64,000 nucleotides of DNA from Pseudomonadota bacterium (GCA_963204815.1 CAUJHQ010000029.1:1-64000), one strand, 5' to 3'. Shown: positions 19,353 to 30,099, counted from the stretch's first letter. Translations and numbers: made by a program. Notes: generated from the sequence alone by a model not told the origin.

Positions 19353-20399
19353 GTGACCGCCCTGCGAATCGGAGCCCACGCGCTGCCGAACGGACTCTTC
19401 GTCGCCCCGATGGCCGGGGTCACGGACCGGCCGTTCCGCAAGCTCGCGCGCGCGCTCGGTGCCGGCCACGCGGTGAGCGAGATGGTGACGAGCAAGCGCG
19501 AGCTCTGGAATTCGCTGAAGACCTCTCGCCGCGCCGACCACCGCGGCGAGCCGGGGCCGATCGCGGTGCAGATCGCCGGCGTCGACCCCGCCGAGATGGC
19601 CGACGCCGCGCGCTACAACATCGACCGCGGCGCGCAAATCATCGACATCAACATGGGCTGCCCGGCCAAGAAGGTGTGCAGCAAGTGGGCCGGCTCGGCG
19701 CTGATGCAGGACGAGCCGCTGGCGCTGCGCATCGTCGACGCCGTGGTCGCCGCCTGCGCGCCGCTGAACGTGCCGGTGACGCTGAAGATGCGCACCGGCT
19801 GGTGCAACGCCGAGCGCAACGCGCTCGCCATCGCGCGCGCCGCCGAAGGCGCGGGCATCGCGCTGCTCACGGTGCACGGCCGCACGCGCGAGCAGGGCTA
19901 CGGCGGCGCCGCCGAGTACGACACCATCGCCGCGGTGAAGGCCGCGCTGCGCATTCCGGTGGTGGCCAACGGCGACATCGACTCGCCGCAGAAGGCGCGC
20001 CTCGTGCTGCAGCACACGCAGGCCGACGCGCTGATGATCGGCCGCGCCGCGATGGGCCGGCCGTGGATCTTCCGCGAGATCGCACACTTCCTCGCCACCG
20101 GCACCGAGGCGCCGCCGCCGGCCACCGCCGACGTGCGGCGCTGGCTGCTGGCGCACCTGGAAGAGCACTACGCGCTCTACGGCGAATTCACCGGCGTGCG
20201 CAGCGCGCGCAAGCACATCGGCTGGGCGGTGCGCGCGCTGCCCGGCGGCGATGCCTTCCGCGCCGCGATGAACACGCTGGACGACGCCGCCGCGCAGCAG
20301 CGCGCCGTGGCGACCTTCTTCGACGAACTCGCCGACCGTCACCCGCTGCTGCCGGCAGCGGCCGCCGCGAACGACGCATCGGCCCTCCTCACCGCATGA
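19353..20399 (+). CDS. dusB: tRNA-dihydrouridine synthase DusB
   Basis: A 348-residue FMN enzyme that reduces uridine in the tRNA D-loop. Visible motifs are [17 protein letters not shown], the catalytic cysteine in [25 protein letters not shown] and [15 protein letters not shown]. Translation probably starts at a GTG (19353) because it is the only start that gives the conserved N-terminus [19 protein letters not shown]. It overlaps fis by four bases (ATGA at 20396-20399), the classic dusB-fis operon. Confidence 0.95.
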   Translation: MTALRIGAHALPNGLFVAPMAGVTDRPFRKLARALGAGHAVSEMVTSKRELWNSLKTSRRADHRGEPGPIAVQIAGVDPAEMADAARYNIDRGAQIIDINMGCPAKKVCSKWAGSALMQDEPLALRIVDAVVAACAPLNVPVTLKMRTGWCNAERNALAIARAAEGAGIALLTVHGRTREQGYGGAAEYDTIAAVKAALRIPVVANGDIDSPQKARLVLQHTQADALMIGRAAMGRPWIFREIAHFLATGTEAPPPATADVRRWLLAHLEEHYALYGEFTGVRSARKHIGWAVRALPGGDAFRAAMNTLDDAAAQQRAVATFFDELADRHPLLPAAAAANDASALLTA

Positions 20400-20632
20400 G
20401 CAAGAAGCACATCGACGACTGCATCCGCGGCGCGCTGGAGCAGTACTTCAAGGACCTGCGCGGCACCGAGCCGTCGGGCGTGCACGACATGATCCTCGCC
20501 GCGGTCGAGAAGCCGATGCTCGAGGTGGTGATGAAGCACGCCGAAGGCAACCAGAGCAAGGCCGCCGACTGGCTGGGCATCAACCGCAACACGCTGCGCC
20601 GCAAACTCCTCGACCACAGGCTGATCAAATGA
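20396..20632 (+). CDS. fis: Fis-family DNA-binding protein
   Basis: A 78-residue helix-turn-helix protein with the Fis C-terminal signature [20 protein letters not shown]. The start overlaps the dusB stop and the stop overlaps the purH start, so three genes are translationally coupled. Fis is a nucleoid-associated regulator; betaproteobacterial copies are shorter than the 98-residue enterobacterial protein, as here. Confidence 0.94.
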   Translation: MSKKHIDDCIRGALEQYFKDLRGTEPSGVHDMILAAVEKPMLEVVMKHAEGNQSKAADWLGINRNTLRRKLLDHRLIK

Positions 20633-22206
20633 CGACCGCGCTCCTCTCCGTTTCCGACAAGACCGGCATCGTCGACTTCGCGCGCACGCTGCACGGCCTG
20701 GGCGTGAAGCTGCTGTCCACCGGCGGCACCGCCCGCCTGCTGGCCGACGCCGGCCTGCCCGTCACCGAAGTCGCCGAGGTCACCGGCTTTCCCGAGATGC
20801 TCGACGGCCGCGTGAAGACGCTGCACCCGCGCATCCACGGCGGCCTGCTGGCGCGGCGCGACGTGCCGGCGCACATGGCGGCGCTGAAGGAGCACGGCAT
20901 CGGCACGATCGACCTGCTGGTCGTCAACCTGTACCCGTTCGCGCAGGCCACCGCGCGCGCCGACTGCACGCTGGAAGACGCGATCGAGAACATCGACATC
21001 GGCGGCCCGGCGATGCTGCGCGCGGCGGCGAAGAACTGGGCCGACGTGGCGGTCGTCATCGACCCGGCCGACTACGCGCGCGTGCTCGACGAGTTGAAGG
21101 CCGGCACCGTCACCCGCAGCACGAAGTTCATGCTCGCGAAGAAGGTCTACGCGCACACCGCCGCCTACGACGGCATGATCACCAACTACCTCAGCGCGCT
21201 CGCCCCCGGCGCCGAGGAAGCCGCCGACCGCGTGCCGGTGCGTGCCGAATACCCGGCCACCGTGACGCTGCAGCTCACGAAGACGCAGGACCTGCGCTAC
21301 GGCGAGAACCCGCACCAGAGCGCCGCGTTCTACCGCGACGCGAAGCCGGCCGAAGGCACGCTGTCGGGCTGGACGCAGCTGCAGGGCAAGGAGCTCAGCT
21401 ACAACAACATCGCCGACGCCGATGCGGCCTGGGAATGCGTGAAGACCTTCGACGTGCCCGCCTGCGTCATCGTCAAGCACGCCAACCCCTGCGGCGTGGC
21501 CGTCGGCGGCACGCTCGTCGAGGCCTACGCGAAGGCCTGGAAGACCGACCCGACCTCGGCCTTCGGCGGCATCCTCGCCTTCAACCGCCCGCTCGACGAA
21601 GCCACCGCGCGCCAGATCGGCGAACACAAGCAGTTCGTCGAGGTGCTGGTGGCGCCGCAGATCACGCCCGAGGCGCGCGCCCTCTTCGCCGCCAAGCAGA
21701 ACGTGCGCCTGCTGGAAGTGCCGCTGTCCAAGACCATGAACGCGCTCGACTTCAAGCGCGTCGGCGGCGGCGTGCTGCTGCAGGGCCAGGACGCGAAGAA
21801 CGTGGCCGCCGGCGAGCTGCGCGTGGTGACGAAGCGCGCGCCCACCGCGGCGCAGCTCGACGACCTGCTGTTCGCCTGGAAGGTGGCCAAGTTCGTGAAG
21901 AGCAACGCCATCGTCTTCTGCGCCGGCGGCATGACGCTGGGCGTCGGCGCGGGCCAGATGAGCCGCATCGACAGCGCGCGCATCGCCGGCATCAAGGCCG
22001 AGAACGCCGGCCTCTCGCTGAAGGGCTCGGCGGTCGCGAGCGACGCCTTCTTCCCGTTCCGCGACGGGCTCGATGTCGTCGTCGACGCCGGCGCCACCTG
22101 CGTCATCCAGCCCGGTGGCTCGATGCGCGACGAAGAGGTCATCGGCGCCGCCGACGAGCGCGGCATCGCGATGGTGTTCACCGGGACGCGCCACTTTCGC
22201 CACTAG
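20629..22206 (+). CDS. purH: bifunctional AICAR formyltransferase/IMP cyclohydrolase PurH
   Basis: A 525-residue enzyme for the last two steps of IMP synthesis. The N-terminal MGS-like cyclohydrolase domain has [28 protein letters not shown] and NLYPFAQ. The formyltransferase domain has [42 protein letters not shown] and the C-terminal [11 protein letters not shown]. It overlaps fis by four bases. The 3' end overlaps the convergent DHFR-fold gene by 29 bases. Confidence 0.98.
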   Translation: MTTALLSVSDKTGIVDFARTLHGLGVKLLSTGGTARLLADAGLPVTEVAEVTGFPEMLDGRVKTLHPRIHGGLLARRDVPAHMAALKEHGIGTIDLLVVNLYPFAQATARADCTLEDAIENIDIGGPAMLRAAAKNWADVAVVIDPADYARVLDELKAGTVTRSTKFMLAKKVYAHTAAYDGMITNYLSALAPGAEEAADRVPVRAEYPATVTLQLTKTQDLRYGENPHQSAAFYRDAKPAEGTLSGWTQLQGKELSYNNIADADAAWECVKTFDVPACVIVKHANPCGVAVGGTLVEAYAKAWKTDPTSAFGGILAFNRPLDEATARQIGEHKQFVEVLVAPQITPEARALFAAKQNVRLLEVPLSKTMNALDFKRVGGGVLLQGQDAKNVAAGELRVVTKRAPTAAQLDDLLFAWKVAKFVKSNAIVFCAGGMTLGVGAGQMSRIDSARIAGIKAENAGLSLKGSAVASDAFFPFRDGLDVVVDAGATCVIQPGGSMRDEEVIGAADERGIAMVFTGTRHFRH

Positions 22207-22750
22207 GCCCGGTCACGCGCCAGCGGTTCTGCACGAAGCCGAACGGCCACGCGCGCGAGTCCAGCAGCTCCAGGTCGACGTCGGCCGGCAGCTCGCCGAA
22301 CAGCGACCGGCCGCGTCCCAGCAGCACCGGCACGGTGGTCACCGTCAGCTCGTCGACCAGGCCTTCGCGCAGGAAGGCCTGCACCAGCTGGCCGCCGTCG
22401 AGGTAGACGCGCGCCACGCCCTCGGCGCCGAGCCGTTCGAGCAGTCCCTGCGGCGCGTCGGCGCTGACGCTCACGCGGCCCTGCAGCGCGTCCGGCACCG
22501 CGACGCCGCGGCGCGCCATCACCACCACCGGCAGCGCATACGGCCAGGGGTCGAAGGCGAGCGCCTGCTCGAAGCTGCGGCGCCCCATCACGATGGCCTG
22601 CACCCCGGCGATGAAGGCGGCGTAACCGCAGTCCTCGCCCTCGGGCACGCGCGCGTGAAGGCGCAGCAGCCAGTCGATGCCGCCGTCGTCGCGCGCGATG
22701 AAGCCGTCGACGCTGGTGGCGATGAAGACATGGGCGCGCGCTCGCGGCAT
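22178..22750 (-). CDS. dihydrofolate reductase-fold (RibD C-terminal-like) protein
   Basis: A 190-residue protein of the DHFR/RibD_C fold, starting [18 protein letters not shown] with the typical DWL strand, an [12 protein letters not shown] nucleotide segment, [20 protein letters not shown] and [13 protein letters not shown]. Members are NADPH reductases of poorly known substrates, often annotated as DHFR family. It is convergent with purH and overlaps its end. No operon partner. Confidence 0.88.
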   Translation of the reverse strand: MPRARAHVFIATSVDGFIARDDGGIDWLLRLHARVPEGEDCGYAAFIAGVQAIVMGRRSFEQALAFDPWPYALPVVVMARRGVAVPDALQGRVSVSADAPQGLLERLGAEGVARVYLDGGQLVQAFLREGLVDELTVTTVPVLLGRGRSLFGELPADVDLELLDSRAWPFGFVQNRWRVTGPSGESGASR

Positions 22751-22821
22751 GGTGGATCTCCTGCAGTCTGGGGGCGGGCCGCGGCACGGCGCTGCCGCGG
22801 CCCTGGGCTAGCATCGCACGC

Positions 22822-23442
22822 ATGACCCGCGCAGACCTGATGGGCCTGGCCATCACGCTCATCGCCCGCCTCGTCACGGGCGCGCAGGGCCATTGGCGCG
22901 GCTGCCCGCCGAAGGCCGAGCAGCGCATCTACTTCGCCAACCACCAGAGCCACCTCGACTGGGTGCTGATCTGGGCCGCGCTGCCGCACGACCTGCGCGC
23001 CACCACGCGGCCGATCGCCGCGAAGGACTACTGGACGTCGACGCGCTTCAAGGAATGGCTCACCACCGAGGTCTTCCACGCGGTGTACGTGAACCGGCAG
23101 CGCACCGATGACCAGGACCCGCTGGAGCCGCTCGCCGAAGCGCTGCGCAACGGCGACTCGCTCGTCATCTTCCCCGAGGGCACGCGCAGCAACAAGGGCG
23201 AGCCGCAGCCCTTCAAGAGCGGGCTCTTCCACCTGGCCGAGCAGTTCCCCGGCGTGCAGCTGATCCCGGCGTGGATCGACAACGTGCAGCGCGTCATGCC
23301 CAAGGGCGAGGTGGTGCCGGTGCCGATCCTCTGCACGGTGACCTTCGGCGCGCCCCTGCAACTGGGCGCGGGCGAAGACAAGCGCAGCTTCCTCGAACGC
23401 GCCCGCGCCGCCGTGGTGGCGCTGCGGCCGGTGGCGACGTGA
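22822..23442 (+). CDS. 1-acyl-sn-glycerol-3-phosphate acyltransferase
   Basis: A 206-residue PlsC-type acyltransferase with the catalytic NHQSHLDWVL (NHX4D) and VIFPEGTRSNKG motifs. It transfers an acyl chain to lysophosphatidate. It lacks the usual C-terminal membrane extension and begins with one hydrophobic helix. The next gene encodes the enzyme using its product, phosphatidate, 10 bases downstream, so the two probably form a phospholipid module. Confidence 0.92.
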   Translation: MTRADLMGLAITLIARLVTGAQGHWRGCPPKAEQRIYFANHQSHLDWVLIWAALPHDLRATTRPIAAKDYWTSTRFKEWLTTEVFHAVYVNRQRTDDQDPLEPLAEALRNGDSLVIFPEGTRSNKGEPQPFKSGLFHLAEQFPGVQLIPAWIDNVQRVMPKGEVVPVPILCTVTFGAPLQLGAGEDKRSFLERARAAVVALRPVAT

Positions 23443-23452
23443 GCACGCGGCC

Positions 23453-24427
23453 ATGAGCGCCCTGAAGTCCCTCTCCGTCGACCAGCAGGTCGCGCTGCTG
23501 TTCGTCATCCTCTTCGGCCTGCTGCTGCTGGGCAGCGCGGCGGCGATCGCGCTGTCGCTCAAGCGCGACGACGGCGAGCACAGCGAACGCCACCTGAAGC
23601 TCACGCGCGACCTGCGCGCGGTGTGGGTCGGCGCACTCGTGTTCTGGCTGGCGTGGATGACGGCGCCGCTGGGGGCGACGCTGCTCTTCGTCGTGCTGTC
23701 GTTCCTTGCGCTGCGCGAGTTCATCACGCTGGCGCCGACGCGGCGCAGCGACCACCGCGGCCTGATCCTGGCGTTCTTCGTCGCCCTGCCGCTGCAGTAC
23801 GTGCTGGTGGGCCTGCGCTCGTTCGACCTCTTCACGGTCTTCATCCCGGTCTACGTGTTCCTGGCGATCCCGGTCGTCAGCGCGCTCGCCGGCGACCCCG
23901 AACGCTTCCTCGAGCGCAACGCGAAGATCCAGTGGGGCATCACGGTCTGCGTGTACGGGCTGTCGCACGCGCCGGCGCTGCTGCTGCTGGACTTCCGCGA
24001 CTACGAGGAACGCGGCGCGTTCCTCGTCTTCTTCCTCGTCATGGTGGCGGCGAGCGGGCAGATCGCGCAGGAAGCGGCGAGCCGCTGGCTGCGCCGGCGC
24101 CCGGTGGCGCGCCAGATCGACCGCTCGTTCTCTTACCGCGCCTGGGCCATCGGCGCGCTCGCCGGCGCCTTCGTCGGCGCGGCGCTGTACTGGATCACGC
24201 CGTTCAAGGCGCCGCAGGCGCTGGCCATGGGCTTCATCGCCGCCGGCTGCGGCACGCTGGGCGAGTTCGTCATGAAGGCGCTGAAGCGCGACGCCGGCGT
24301 GCGCCACTGGGGCAACCAGAGCTCGGTCACCGGCGCGGTGGGCCTGCTCGACCGCGTGGCGCCGATCGCCTTCGCGGCGCCGGTGTTCTTCCACTCGGTG
24401 CGCTGGTACTTCCAGCTGAAGGCCTGA
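23453..24427 (+). CDS. phosphatidate cytidylyltransferase (CdsA family)
   Basis: A 324-residue membrane protein with about eight helices. The C-terminal CdsA signature is visible as [10 protein letters not shown] followed by [14 protein letters not shown], with the conserved Asp-Arg pair. It makes CDP-diacylglycerol from phosphatidate and CTP. The gene follows the acyltransferase and precedes ruvC by seven bases. This is likely a second CdsA-like copy, because the essential cdsA is usually in the frr-dxr-bamA locus of Burkholderiales; that locus is not in the window. Confidence 0.88.
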   Translation: MSALKSLSVDQQVALLFVILFGLLLLGSAAAIALSLKRDDGEHSERHLKLTRDLRAVWVGALVFWLAWMTAPLGATLLFVVLSFLALREFITLAPTRRSDHRGLILAFFVALPLQYVLVGLRSFDLFTVFIPVYVFLAIPVVSALAGDPERFLERNAKIQWGITVCVYGLSHAPALLLLDFRDYEERGAFLVFFLVMVAASGQIAQEAASRWLRRRPVARQIDRSFSYRAWAIGALAGAFVGAALYWITPFKAPQALAMGFIAAGCGTLGEFVMKALKRDAGVRHWGNQSSVTGAVGLLDRVAPIAFAAPVFFHSVRWYFQLKA

Positions 24428-24434
24428 CGCACCG

Positions 24435-24983
24435 ATGAAGATCCTCGGCATCGACCCCGGTCTGCAGCGCACAGGGTTCGGCATCGTCGAATCCGACGGT
24501 CACCGGCTCGGCTACGTGGCCAGCGGCACCATCAGCACGCTCGAGGCGCCGCGCGGCGACCTGCCCGGGCGGCTGAAGATCATCTTCGAGGGCGTGCGCG
24601 AGGTCGTCGAACGCTACGGCCCCGACTGCAGCGCGGTCGAGATCGTCTTCGTCAACGTGAACCCGCAGAGCACGCTGCTGCTCGGCCAGGCGCGCGGCGC
24701 GGCGCTGGCGGCGCTGGTGTCGGGCGCGCTGCCGGTGGCCGAGTACACGGCGCTGCAGATGAAGAAGGCGATCGTCGGCCACGGCCTGGCCAACAAGGAC
24801 CAGGTGCAGGCGATGGTGCAGCGCCTGCTGGCACTGCCCGGCCTGCCGGGCAAGGACGCCGCCGACGCGCTGGGCCTGGCCATCGCCCACGCGCACGCGG
24901 CCGGTTCGTTCGCGGCACTCGCGCAGGGCGGCCCGCTGCAGCGGCGCCAGCATGCGCAGTACCGCAAGGGCCGCACCTACTGA
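24435..24983 (+). CDS. ruvC: crossover junction endodeoxyribonuclease RuvC
   Basis: A 182-residue Holliday junction resolvase. The acidic catalytic residues are seen in [35 protein letters not shown] and [16 protein letters not shown]. It cuts Holliday junctions delivered by RuvAB, whose genes are not in the window. The C-terminal tail is slightly longer than in E. coli. A start seven bases after cdsA suggests co-transcription. Confidence 0.97.
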   Translation: MKILGIDPGLQRTGFGIVESDGHRLGYVASGTISTLEAPRGDLPGRLKIIFEGVREVVERYGPDCSAVEIVFVNVNPQSTLLLGQARGAALAALVSGALPVAEYTALQMKKAIVGHGLANKDQVQAMVQRLLALPGLPGKDAADALGLAIAHAHAAGSFAALAQGGPLQRRQHAQYRKGRTY

Positions 24984-25007
24984 ACTTCCACCCCCAGGAG
25001 ACCTGCC

Positions 25008-25706
25008 ATGACGAACCCCGTGAAGACCCAGTGGATCGAGATCGCCCCCGGCTTCGGCGGCCACCTCGCGCTGCCGCCGGCCGGCCGCGGCCCCGGCCTC
25101 GTGCTGTTCCAGGAGATCTTCGGCGTCAACGCGCACATCCGCGCCGTCGCCGATCAGTACGCGCTGGACGGCTTCGTCGTGCTGGCGCCCGACGTCTTCT
25201 GGCGCCAGGCGCCGAAGGTCGAGCTCGGCTACGAAGGCGACGACCGCCAGCGCGCGTTCGGCCTGATGCAGGGCTACAGCGGCGCCGACGCGCTGGCCGA
25301 CATCGAAGCCGCCGTGAAGGCGCTGCGCGCGCGGCCCGAGACCGCGGGCGCCAAGGTCGGCACCTTCGGCTACTGCATGGGCGGCCGGCTGGCCTACCTG
25401 GCCGCGGCCACCGCCGGCGTCGACGCTGCCGTGGCCTTCTACGGAGGCGGCATCCAGGGGGCGCTCGACCGCGCGGCGGCGGTGTCGTGCCCGATCCAGT
25501 TCCACTACGCCGAGCACGACGACCACATCCCGCCGGACGCCGTGGAGAGCGTGCGCCGCGCCTTCGCCGGGCGGCCCGCCGAAGTGCACGTCTACCCGGG
25601 TGCGATGCACGGCTTCAACTGCTGGGCGCGCGCCTCGTACCACGCGCCGAGCGCGGCACTGGCGCACGGCCGCGCACTGGCCTTCCTGGCCGCCGCGTTG
25701 AACTGA
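25008..25706 (+). CDS. dienelactone hydrolase family protein
   Basis: A 232-residue alpha/beta hydrolase. The Cys nucleophile is in FGYCMGGRLA (GxCxGG), Asp in HYAEHDDHIPPDA and His in YPGAMHGFNCWAR, giving the Cys-Asp-His triad of dienelactone hydrolases. The classical reaction opens dienelactone in chlorocatechol degradation; the isolated location leaves the physiological substrate open. A GGAG ribosome-binding site lies 8 bases upstream. Confidence 0.9.
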   Translation: MTNPVKTQWIEIAPGFGGHLALPPAGRGPGLVLFQEIFGVNAHIRAVADQYALDGFVVLAPDVFWRQAPKVELGYEGDDRQRAFGLMQGYSGADALADIEAAVKALRARPETAGAKVGTFGYCMGGRLAYLAAATAGVDAAVAFYGGGIQGALDRAAAVSCPIQFHYAEHDDHIPPDAVESVRRAFAGRPAEVHVYPGAMHGFNCWARASYHAPSAALAHGRALAFLAAALN

Positions 25707-25844
25707 ACAGGGCGCCACGGCGTGACATCCGACCGCTCAGGCGTGACCGATACACATCAGCGTATGCACTGAGCGCCCCGCCTGCCGATACCGCCAGCGA
25801 GCGGCCTCCACCCTCCGGAGTTCGCACGCCAGGGAGTCATCGGC

Positions 25845-27857
25845 ATGTCGTCTTCAGCCACCGTTCGATCGTCACCATCCGCGACCGCACCGCAGCGCGC
25901 GGCCGCAGGCCCGCGCGACGCCGGATTCGGTGACTTCTTCCGCTATCACGGCTGGCTGTCGCCGGGCGTGCGGCTGTTCCGCCAGCTCGGCTTCCCCGCG
26001 AAGGCGATGTGCATCGCCGCCGCATTCGTGGCGCCGCTGGTCGTGCTGCTCGTCTCGCTGGTCGGCAGCGCCGCGCAGCAGGTCGAATTCGCGAAGGACG
26101 AACGCGCCGGCGTCGGCGTGATGCGTCCGCTGCTCACGCTGATCGACGCCGCGCAGGCGCGCCGGCACGCGGCCGTCATGCGCCAGGGCGACCTGTCGGC
26201 GCTGCAGCAGCAGGTGAAGACCGCCTTCGACGCGCTGGAGCGCGCCCGCGCCGAGCAGGCCGGCCGCGTGCCGCCGGGCGAGGCGTACGCCGCCGCGCGC
26301 AAGCACCACGAGGCGCTGCTGGCGCGCCCGACCGCCAGCGACGCCGCCGCCACGTTCGCGGCGCACGACGAGTTCGTCGACGGCCTGCTCCACGTGGCGC
26401 GCGAAGTGGCCAACGGTTCGAGCCTGGCGCTCGACCCCGACCTCGACACCTACCACCTGATGAACGTGGCCGTGATGCGCGGCCCGGCGCAGTACGAGGC
26501 CGCCGACATGGTGCGCACGCTGGCCGCGATGGCCGGCGCGGCGCAGGTCATCAACCCGGCGCTGCGCGACAAGCTGTCGCACAACCTGGCCGTCTGGCAC
26601 TACACCGACGAGGAGATCGAAGCCTCGTACCACATCGCCGTCGGCGAGGACAAGGCGCTCGACAAGCGCCTGGGCATGGACGAGACCGACGCCGCCGCCG
26701 CCGCCTTCGTGAAGGCGGTCGAGGAGCGGTTGTCGACCGACGGCTGGGGCCACGGCGCCGGCACCATTCCGGCGGCCGGCGAGGCGGCCGTCAAGCGCGA
26801 AGCGGCGCTCGTGGGCGCGGTGCTGGCCGAACTGGACACGCGCCTGCAGGCCCGCATCGGCGGCCTGCACGCCCGCATGGCGTGGCAGCTCGGCATGGCG
26901 GGGCTGTTCGTCGCCATCGCCGCCTACCTGATGCTCTGCTTCTACCGCGTGATGATGGGCGGCCTGCGCGAAGTCGACGGCCACCTGCGCGAGATCAGCC
27001 TGGGCAACCTGACGACCGCGCCGCGCCCTTGGGGCCGCGACGAGGCCGCGCAGCTGATGACGACGATGGGCGAGATGCAGAACAGCCTGCGCCGCATCGT
27101 CGGCATCGTGCTCGAAGGCTCGGCGCAGGTGAACAACGCCAGCCAGGAGATCGCGGCGGCCTCGCGCGACCTCTCCGCGCGCACCGAGCAGACGGCGGCC
27201 AACCTCGAGGAGACCTCGTCGACGATGGAGGAGATCTCCGCCACCGTGCGCCAGACCGCCACCACCGTGGCCGACACGAAGGGCGCGGTCGACCGCAACT
27301 CGACGGCAGCCGCCCACGGCGGCGACGTGATCCGCCAGGTCGTCCAGACGATGGACGGCATCCAGGCGTCGTCGCGCCGCATCGGCGAGATCATCGGCGT
27401 CATCGACGGCATCGCGTTCCAGACCAACATCCTGGCGCTCAACGCCGCGGTGGAGGCGGCGCGCGCCGGCGAGCAGGGGCGCGGCTTCGCCGTCGTCGCC
27501 AGCGAAGTGCGCAGCCTCGCGCAGCGCAGCGCGGAGGCGGCGCGCGAGATCAAGGGCCTCATCACCGCCAGCACCGAGCAGGTGGAAGCCGGCACCCGCG
27601 TGGCCGGCGACGCCGGCGCGACGATCGGCGAGATGGTGGTCAACGCGCAGACCATCGGCGGCCTCATCGCCCAGGTGGCGAACGCCGCGCAGGAGCAGAG
27701 CCAGGGCGTGGCCCAGGTCAGCCAGGCGGTGACGGACCTCGATCAGGCGACGCAGCAGAACGCGGCGCTGGTGGAGCAGACGGCGGCATCGGCGAACGCG
27801 CTTTCCGAGCAGGCGCGCCGGCTCGCCGAGGAAGTGTCGTTCTTCAAGCTGAAGTGA
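25845..27857 (+). CDS. methyl-accepting chemotaxis protein
   Basis: A 670-residue transmembrane chemoreceptor. Membrane helices lie at about 54-75 and 348-366, bracketing a periplasmic four-helix-type sensor of about 270 residues. A HAMP domain follows, then the cytoplasmic coiled-coil signalling domain, whose hairpin tip is IDGIAFQTNILALNAAVEAA then RAGEQGRGFAVVASEVR. There is no NWETF-like CheR tether at the C-terminus (it ends SFFKLK). The 50-residue N-terminal cytoplasmic extension is unusual. The ligand is not predictable. Confidence 0.94.
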   Translation: MSSSATVRSSPSATAPQRAAAGPRDAGFGDFFRYHGWLSPGVRLFRQLGFPAKAMCIAAAFVAPLVVLLVSLVGSAAQQVEFAKDERAGVGVMRPLLTLIDAAQARRHAAVMRQGDLSALQQQVKTAFDALERARAEQAGRVPPGEAYAAARKHHEALLARPTASDAAATFAAHDEFVDGLLHVAREVANGSSLALDPDLDTYHLMNVAVMRGPAQYEAADMVRTLAAMAGAAQVINPALRDKLSHNLAVWHYTDEEIEASYHIAVGEDKALDKRLGMDETDAAAAAFVKAVEERLSTDGWGHGAGTIPAAGEAAVKREAALVGAVLAELDTRLQARIGGLHARMAWQLGMAGLFVAIAAYLMLCFYRVMMGGLREVDGHLREISLGNLTTAPRPWGRDEAAQLMTTMGEMQNSLRRIVGIVLEGSAQVNNASQEIAAASRDLSARTEQTAANLEETSSTMEEISATVRQTATTVADTKGAVDRNSTAAAHGGDVIRQVVQTMDGIQASSRRIGEIIGVIDGIAFQTNILALNAAVEAARAGEQGRGFAVVASEVRSLAQRSAEAAREIKGLITASTEQVEAGTRVAGDAGATIGEMVVNAQTIGGLIAQVANAAQEQSQGVAQVSQAVTDLDQATQQNAALVEQTAASANALSEQARRLAEEVSFFKLK

Positions 27858-27860
27858 GGC

Positions 27861-27883
27861 CGGCGGCGGCAGCGCCGCCGCCG
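27861..27883. terminator. hairpin between chemoreceptor and small membrane gene
   Basis: A 10-bp GC stem (CGGCGGCGGC, loop AGC, GCCGCCGCCG) fills the gap between two convergent genes. There is no T-run on either side, so any termination would depend on the hairpin alone. Confidence 0.5.
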
Positions 27884-28072
27884 CTACAGCATCACCGCCA
27901 GCCGCTCGAGGATCAACACGGCGAAGAAGCCGCAGGCGGCGATCACCGTCCACTTGACGATGACGATGCCGCGGCGCCGCCACACCGCCTGGCCGGTGCC
28001 GACGTACATCGCGAAGCACAGCAGGCCGGCGACCAGCAGGCCGCCGAACACGAGGCGGAACAGCATCATCAC
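27884..28072 (-). CDS. small two-helix membrane protein
   Basis: A 62-residue protein with two hydrophobic helices (about residues 2-26 and 37-58) joined by a basic RRRG loop. No family was recognised. It lies 31 bases downstream of lpxC on the same strand, has normal GC-rich codon use and ends exactly at the convergent hairpin, so it is probably real and co-transcribed with lpxC. Confidence 0.6.
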   Translation of the reverse strand: MMMLFRLVFGGLLVAGLLCFAMYVGTGQAVWRRRGIVIVKWTVIAACGFFAVLILERLAVML

Positions 28073-28103
28073 GGCTTGACGCCCTTCATGCCGGGGCCGC
28101 CGG

Positions 28104-29039
28104 TCACCACGCCGGCGCCAGTTCGGCGAAGCCGCGCGGCGCGTCGGCCTCGCGCTCGAAGGTGACCACCTCGTAGGCGCTCTCGTCGGCCAGCAGCTTG
28201 CGCAGCAGCTTGTTGTTCAGCGCGTGGCCGCCCTTGAACGCGGTGTAGCTGGCCAGCAGCGGCTTGCCGGCGACCTGCATGTCGCCGATGGCGTCGAGGA
28301 TCTTGTGCTTGACGAACTCGTCGTCGTAGCGCAGGCCGTCGGCATTGAGCACGCGGTAGTCGTCGACGACGATCACGTTGTCCATGCTGCCGCCCAGGCC
28401 CAGGCCGCGGGCGCGCATCATCTCGACGTCCTTCGTGAAGCCGAAGGTACGGGCGCGCGCGATGTCGCGCTTGTACTGGCCGCTGCCGAAGTCGAACGTC
28501 ACCGCCTGGCCGGTGGCGTCGAGCGCGGGGTGGTTGAACTCGATCTGGAAGCCCAGCTTGTAGCCGTGGTACGGCTCCAGGCGCGCCCACTTCAGCGTGG
28601 CGCCCTCGCCTTCGCGCAGCTCGACCGCCTTCTTCACGCGCAGGAAGCGCTTGGGCGCGTTCTGCAGCTCGATGCCGGCGCTCTGCAGCAGGAAGACGAA
28701 GCTCGCGGCGCTGCCGTCGAGGATGGGCACTTCCTCGGCGGTGATGTCGATGTACAGGTTGTCCAGCCCGAGCCCGGCGCAGGCCGACAGCAGGTGCTCG
28801 ATGGTCTGCACCTTCGGCGCGCCGGGGTCGCCGCCGGGGCTGATGGTGGTGGCCATGCGGGTGTCGCTCACCGTCTGCGGCGTGACGGGAATGTCCACCG
28901 GCACCGGCAGGTCGATGCGGCGGAAGACGATGCCGGTGTCCGGCGGCGCCGGGCGCAGCGTCAGCTCGACCTTCTGGCCGCTGTGCACGCCGACGCCGAC
29001 CGAGCGGGTGAGCGACTTGAGGGTGCGTTGGGCAATCAT
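28104..29039 (-). CDS. lpxC: UDP-3-O-acyl-N-acetylglucosamine deacetylase LpxC
   Basis: A 311-residue zinc deacetylase for the committed step of lipid A synthesis. It starts [21 protein letters not shown]; the zinc ligands are in [13 protein letters not shown] and in [11 protein letters not shown] (HxxxD). In most Burkholderiales lpxC follows ftsZ at the end of the division cluster. Here its upstream neighbour on the same strand is a Rieske oxygenase 37 bases away, so it appears detached from that cluster. Complete and intact. Confidence 0.97.
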   Translation of the reverse strand: MIAQRTLKSLTRSVGVGVHSGQKVELTLRPAPPDTGIVFRRIDLPVPVDIPVTPQTVSDTRMATTISPGGDPGAPKVQTIEHLLSACAGLGLDNLYIDITAEEVPILDGSAASFVFLLQSAGIELQNAPKRFLRVKKAVELREGEGATLKWARLEPYHGYKLGFQIEFNHPALDATGQAVTFDFGSGQYKRDIARARTFGFTKDVEMMRARGLGLGGSMDNVIVVDDYRVLNADGLRYDDEFVKHKILDAIGDMQVAGKPLLASYTAFKGGHALNNKLLRKLLADESAYEVVTFEREADAPRGFAELAPAW

Positions 29040-29076
29040 GAAAGCGGATTGTCGGGCAATCCGCTAGAGGATGCGC

Positions 29077-30099
29077 TCAACGGTGCTGTTCGGCCTCGCC
29101 GTGGCGCGCCAGCAGCTCCATCAGCTGCTTGCGGATCAGCATGCCGGGGCGGTCGCTGTCCATCGAGAACTCGACGCCGCGGCGCCGCGTGTCGACCAGC
29201 GCGTCGGGGTCGGTGGACTCGAGGATGTCCTTGTCCTCGCGCGTGATCACGTGGTCGAAGTCGATCAGCAGCTGCGCCGGGCAATCGGCCTCGGTGTCGT
29301 TGCGGAACAGCCATTGGCAGAGCTGCAGGTGGCCGTCGTCGATGGGCGTGAAGCAGTTGATGATGACGTGCCGGATGCCGCTCGGGTACTCAATGTCCAG
29401 CCGCCGGCTGAACGGCAGGTAGTAGGCGTTGCGCATGTGGCGCTGCGTGATCGGCTCGGTGCTGCCGCTGACGCGGTGGTAGGCCGGCGGGTTGGTGGCG
29501 GCGATCACGGTCTCGGCGTGGAAGCCGCCCTCCCGTTCCACCAGCTCGTAGCGGCTCGGCTTGGGCTGCGCGGCGACGCCGAAGGTGGCGCGGTGCACGA
29601 AGCTGAAGTGGCTGTTGTCGAAGCTGTTCTCCAGCGCGCGCAGCGGGCTGGTGGCCCACACCTCGTGGAACTGGAAGATGGTGCGCCAGCCGTCGGCGCC
29701 GAACTCGGGCACCTCGGGGATCGGCGCGATGGGCTCCTCGAGCGCGACCCACGCGTAGCCAAGCTTGGCCACGCAGCGGTAGGCCGGCGTGCAGTAGTCG
29801 GCCGGGATCGGGCGGTCGGCCTCGTACTGCGGGATGCGGATGACGCGGCCGCCGCCGTCGTAGGTCCAGCCGTGGTAGCCGCACTCGAGCGCGCCGTTGA
29901 CGCAGCGGCCCTTGCTGAGCTTCGCCGTGCGGTGGCAGCAGCGGTCCTTCAGCGCCGCCGGTCGGCCTTCGGCGTCGAGGAACAGCACGATGGCTTCGCC
30001 GAGCAGCGTGAACGGCACCGGCGTGCCGCCTTCGAGCATCGACAGCGGCACGGTGGCGTGCCAGAACTTGCGGAAGACGGGTTGGCGGGTGACGAGCAT
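29077..30099 (-). CDS. Rieske aromatic ring-hydroxylating oxygenase, alpha subunit
   Basis: A 340-residue oxygenase. The Rieske [2Fe-2S] ligands are CCH and CGYH (DRCCHRTAKLSKGRCVN then ALECGYHGWTYDG), followed by the non-haem iron motif DNSHFSFVHRATFG (His, His; Asp later). Short alpha-only enzymes like this resemble vanillate O-demethylase VanA or phenylpropionate/carbazole-type oxygenases. No reductase or ferredoxin gene is next to it. It is divergent from a flavin monooxygenase with an inverted-repeat intergenic region. Confidence 0.88.
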   Translation of the reverse strand: MLVTRQPVFRKFWHATVPLSMLEGGTPVPFTLLGEAIVLFLDAEGRPAALKDRCCHRTAKLSKGRCVNGALECGYHGWTYDGGGRVIRIPQYEADRPIPADYCTPAYRCVAKLGYAWVALEEPIAPIPEVPEFGADGWRTIFQFHEVWATSPLRALENSFDNSHFSFVHRATFGVAAQPKPSRYELVEREGGFHAETVIAATNPPAYHRVSGSTEPITQRHMRNAYYLPFSRRLDIEYPSGIRHVIINCFTPIDDGHLQLCQWLFRNDTEADCPAQLLIDFDHVITREDKDILESTDPDALVDTRRRGVEFSMDSDRPGMLIRKQLMELLARHGEAEQHR

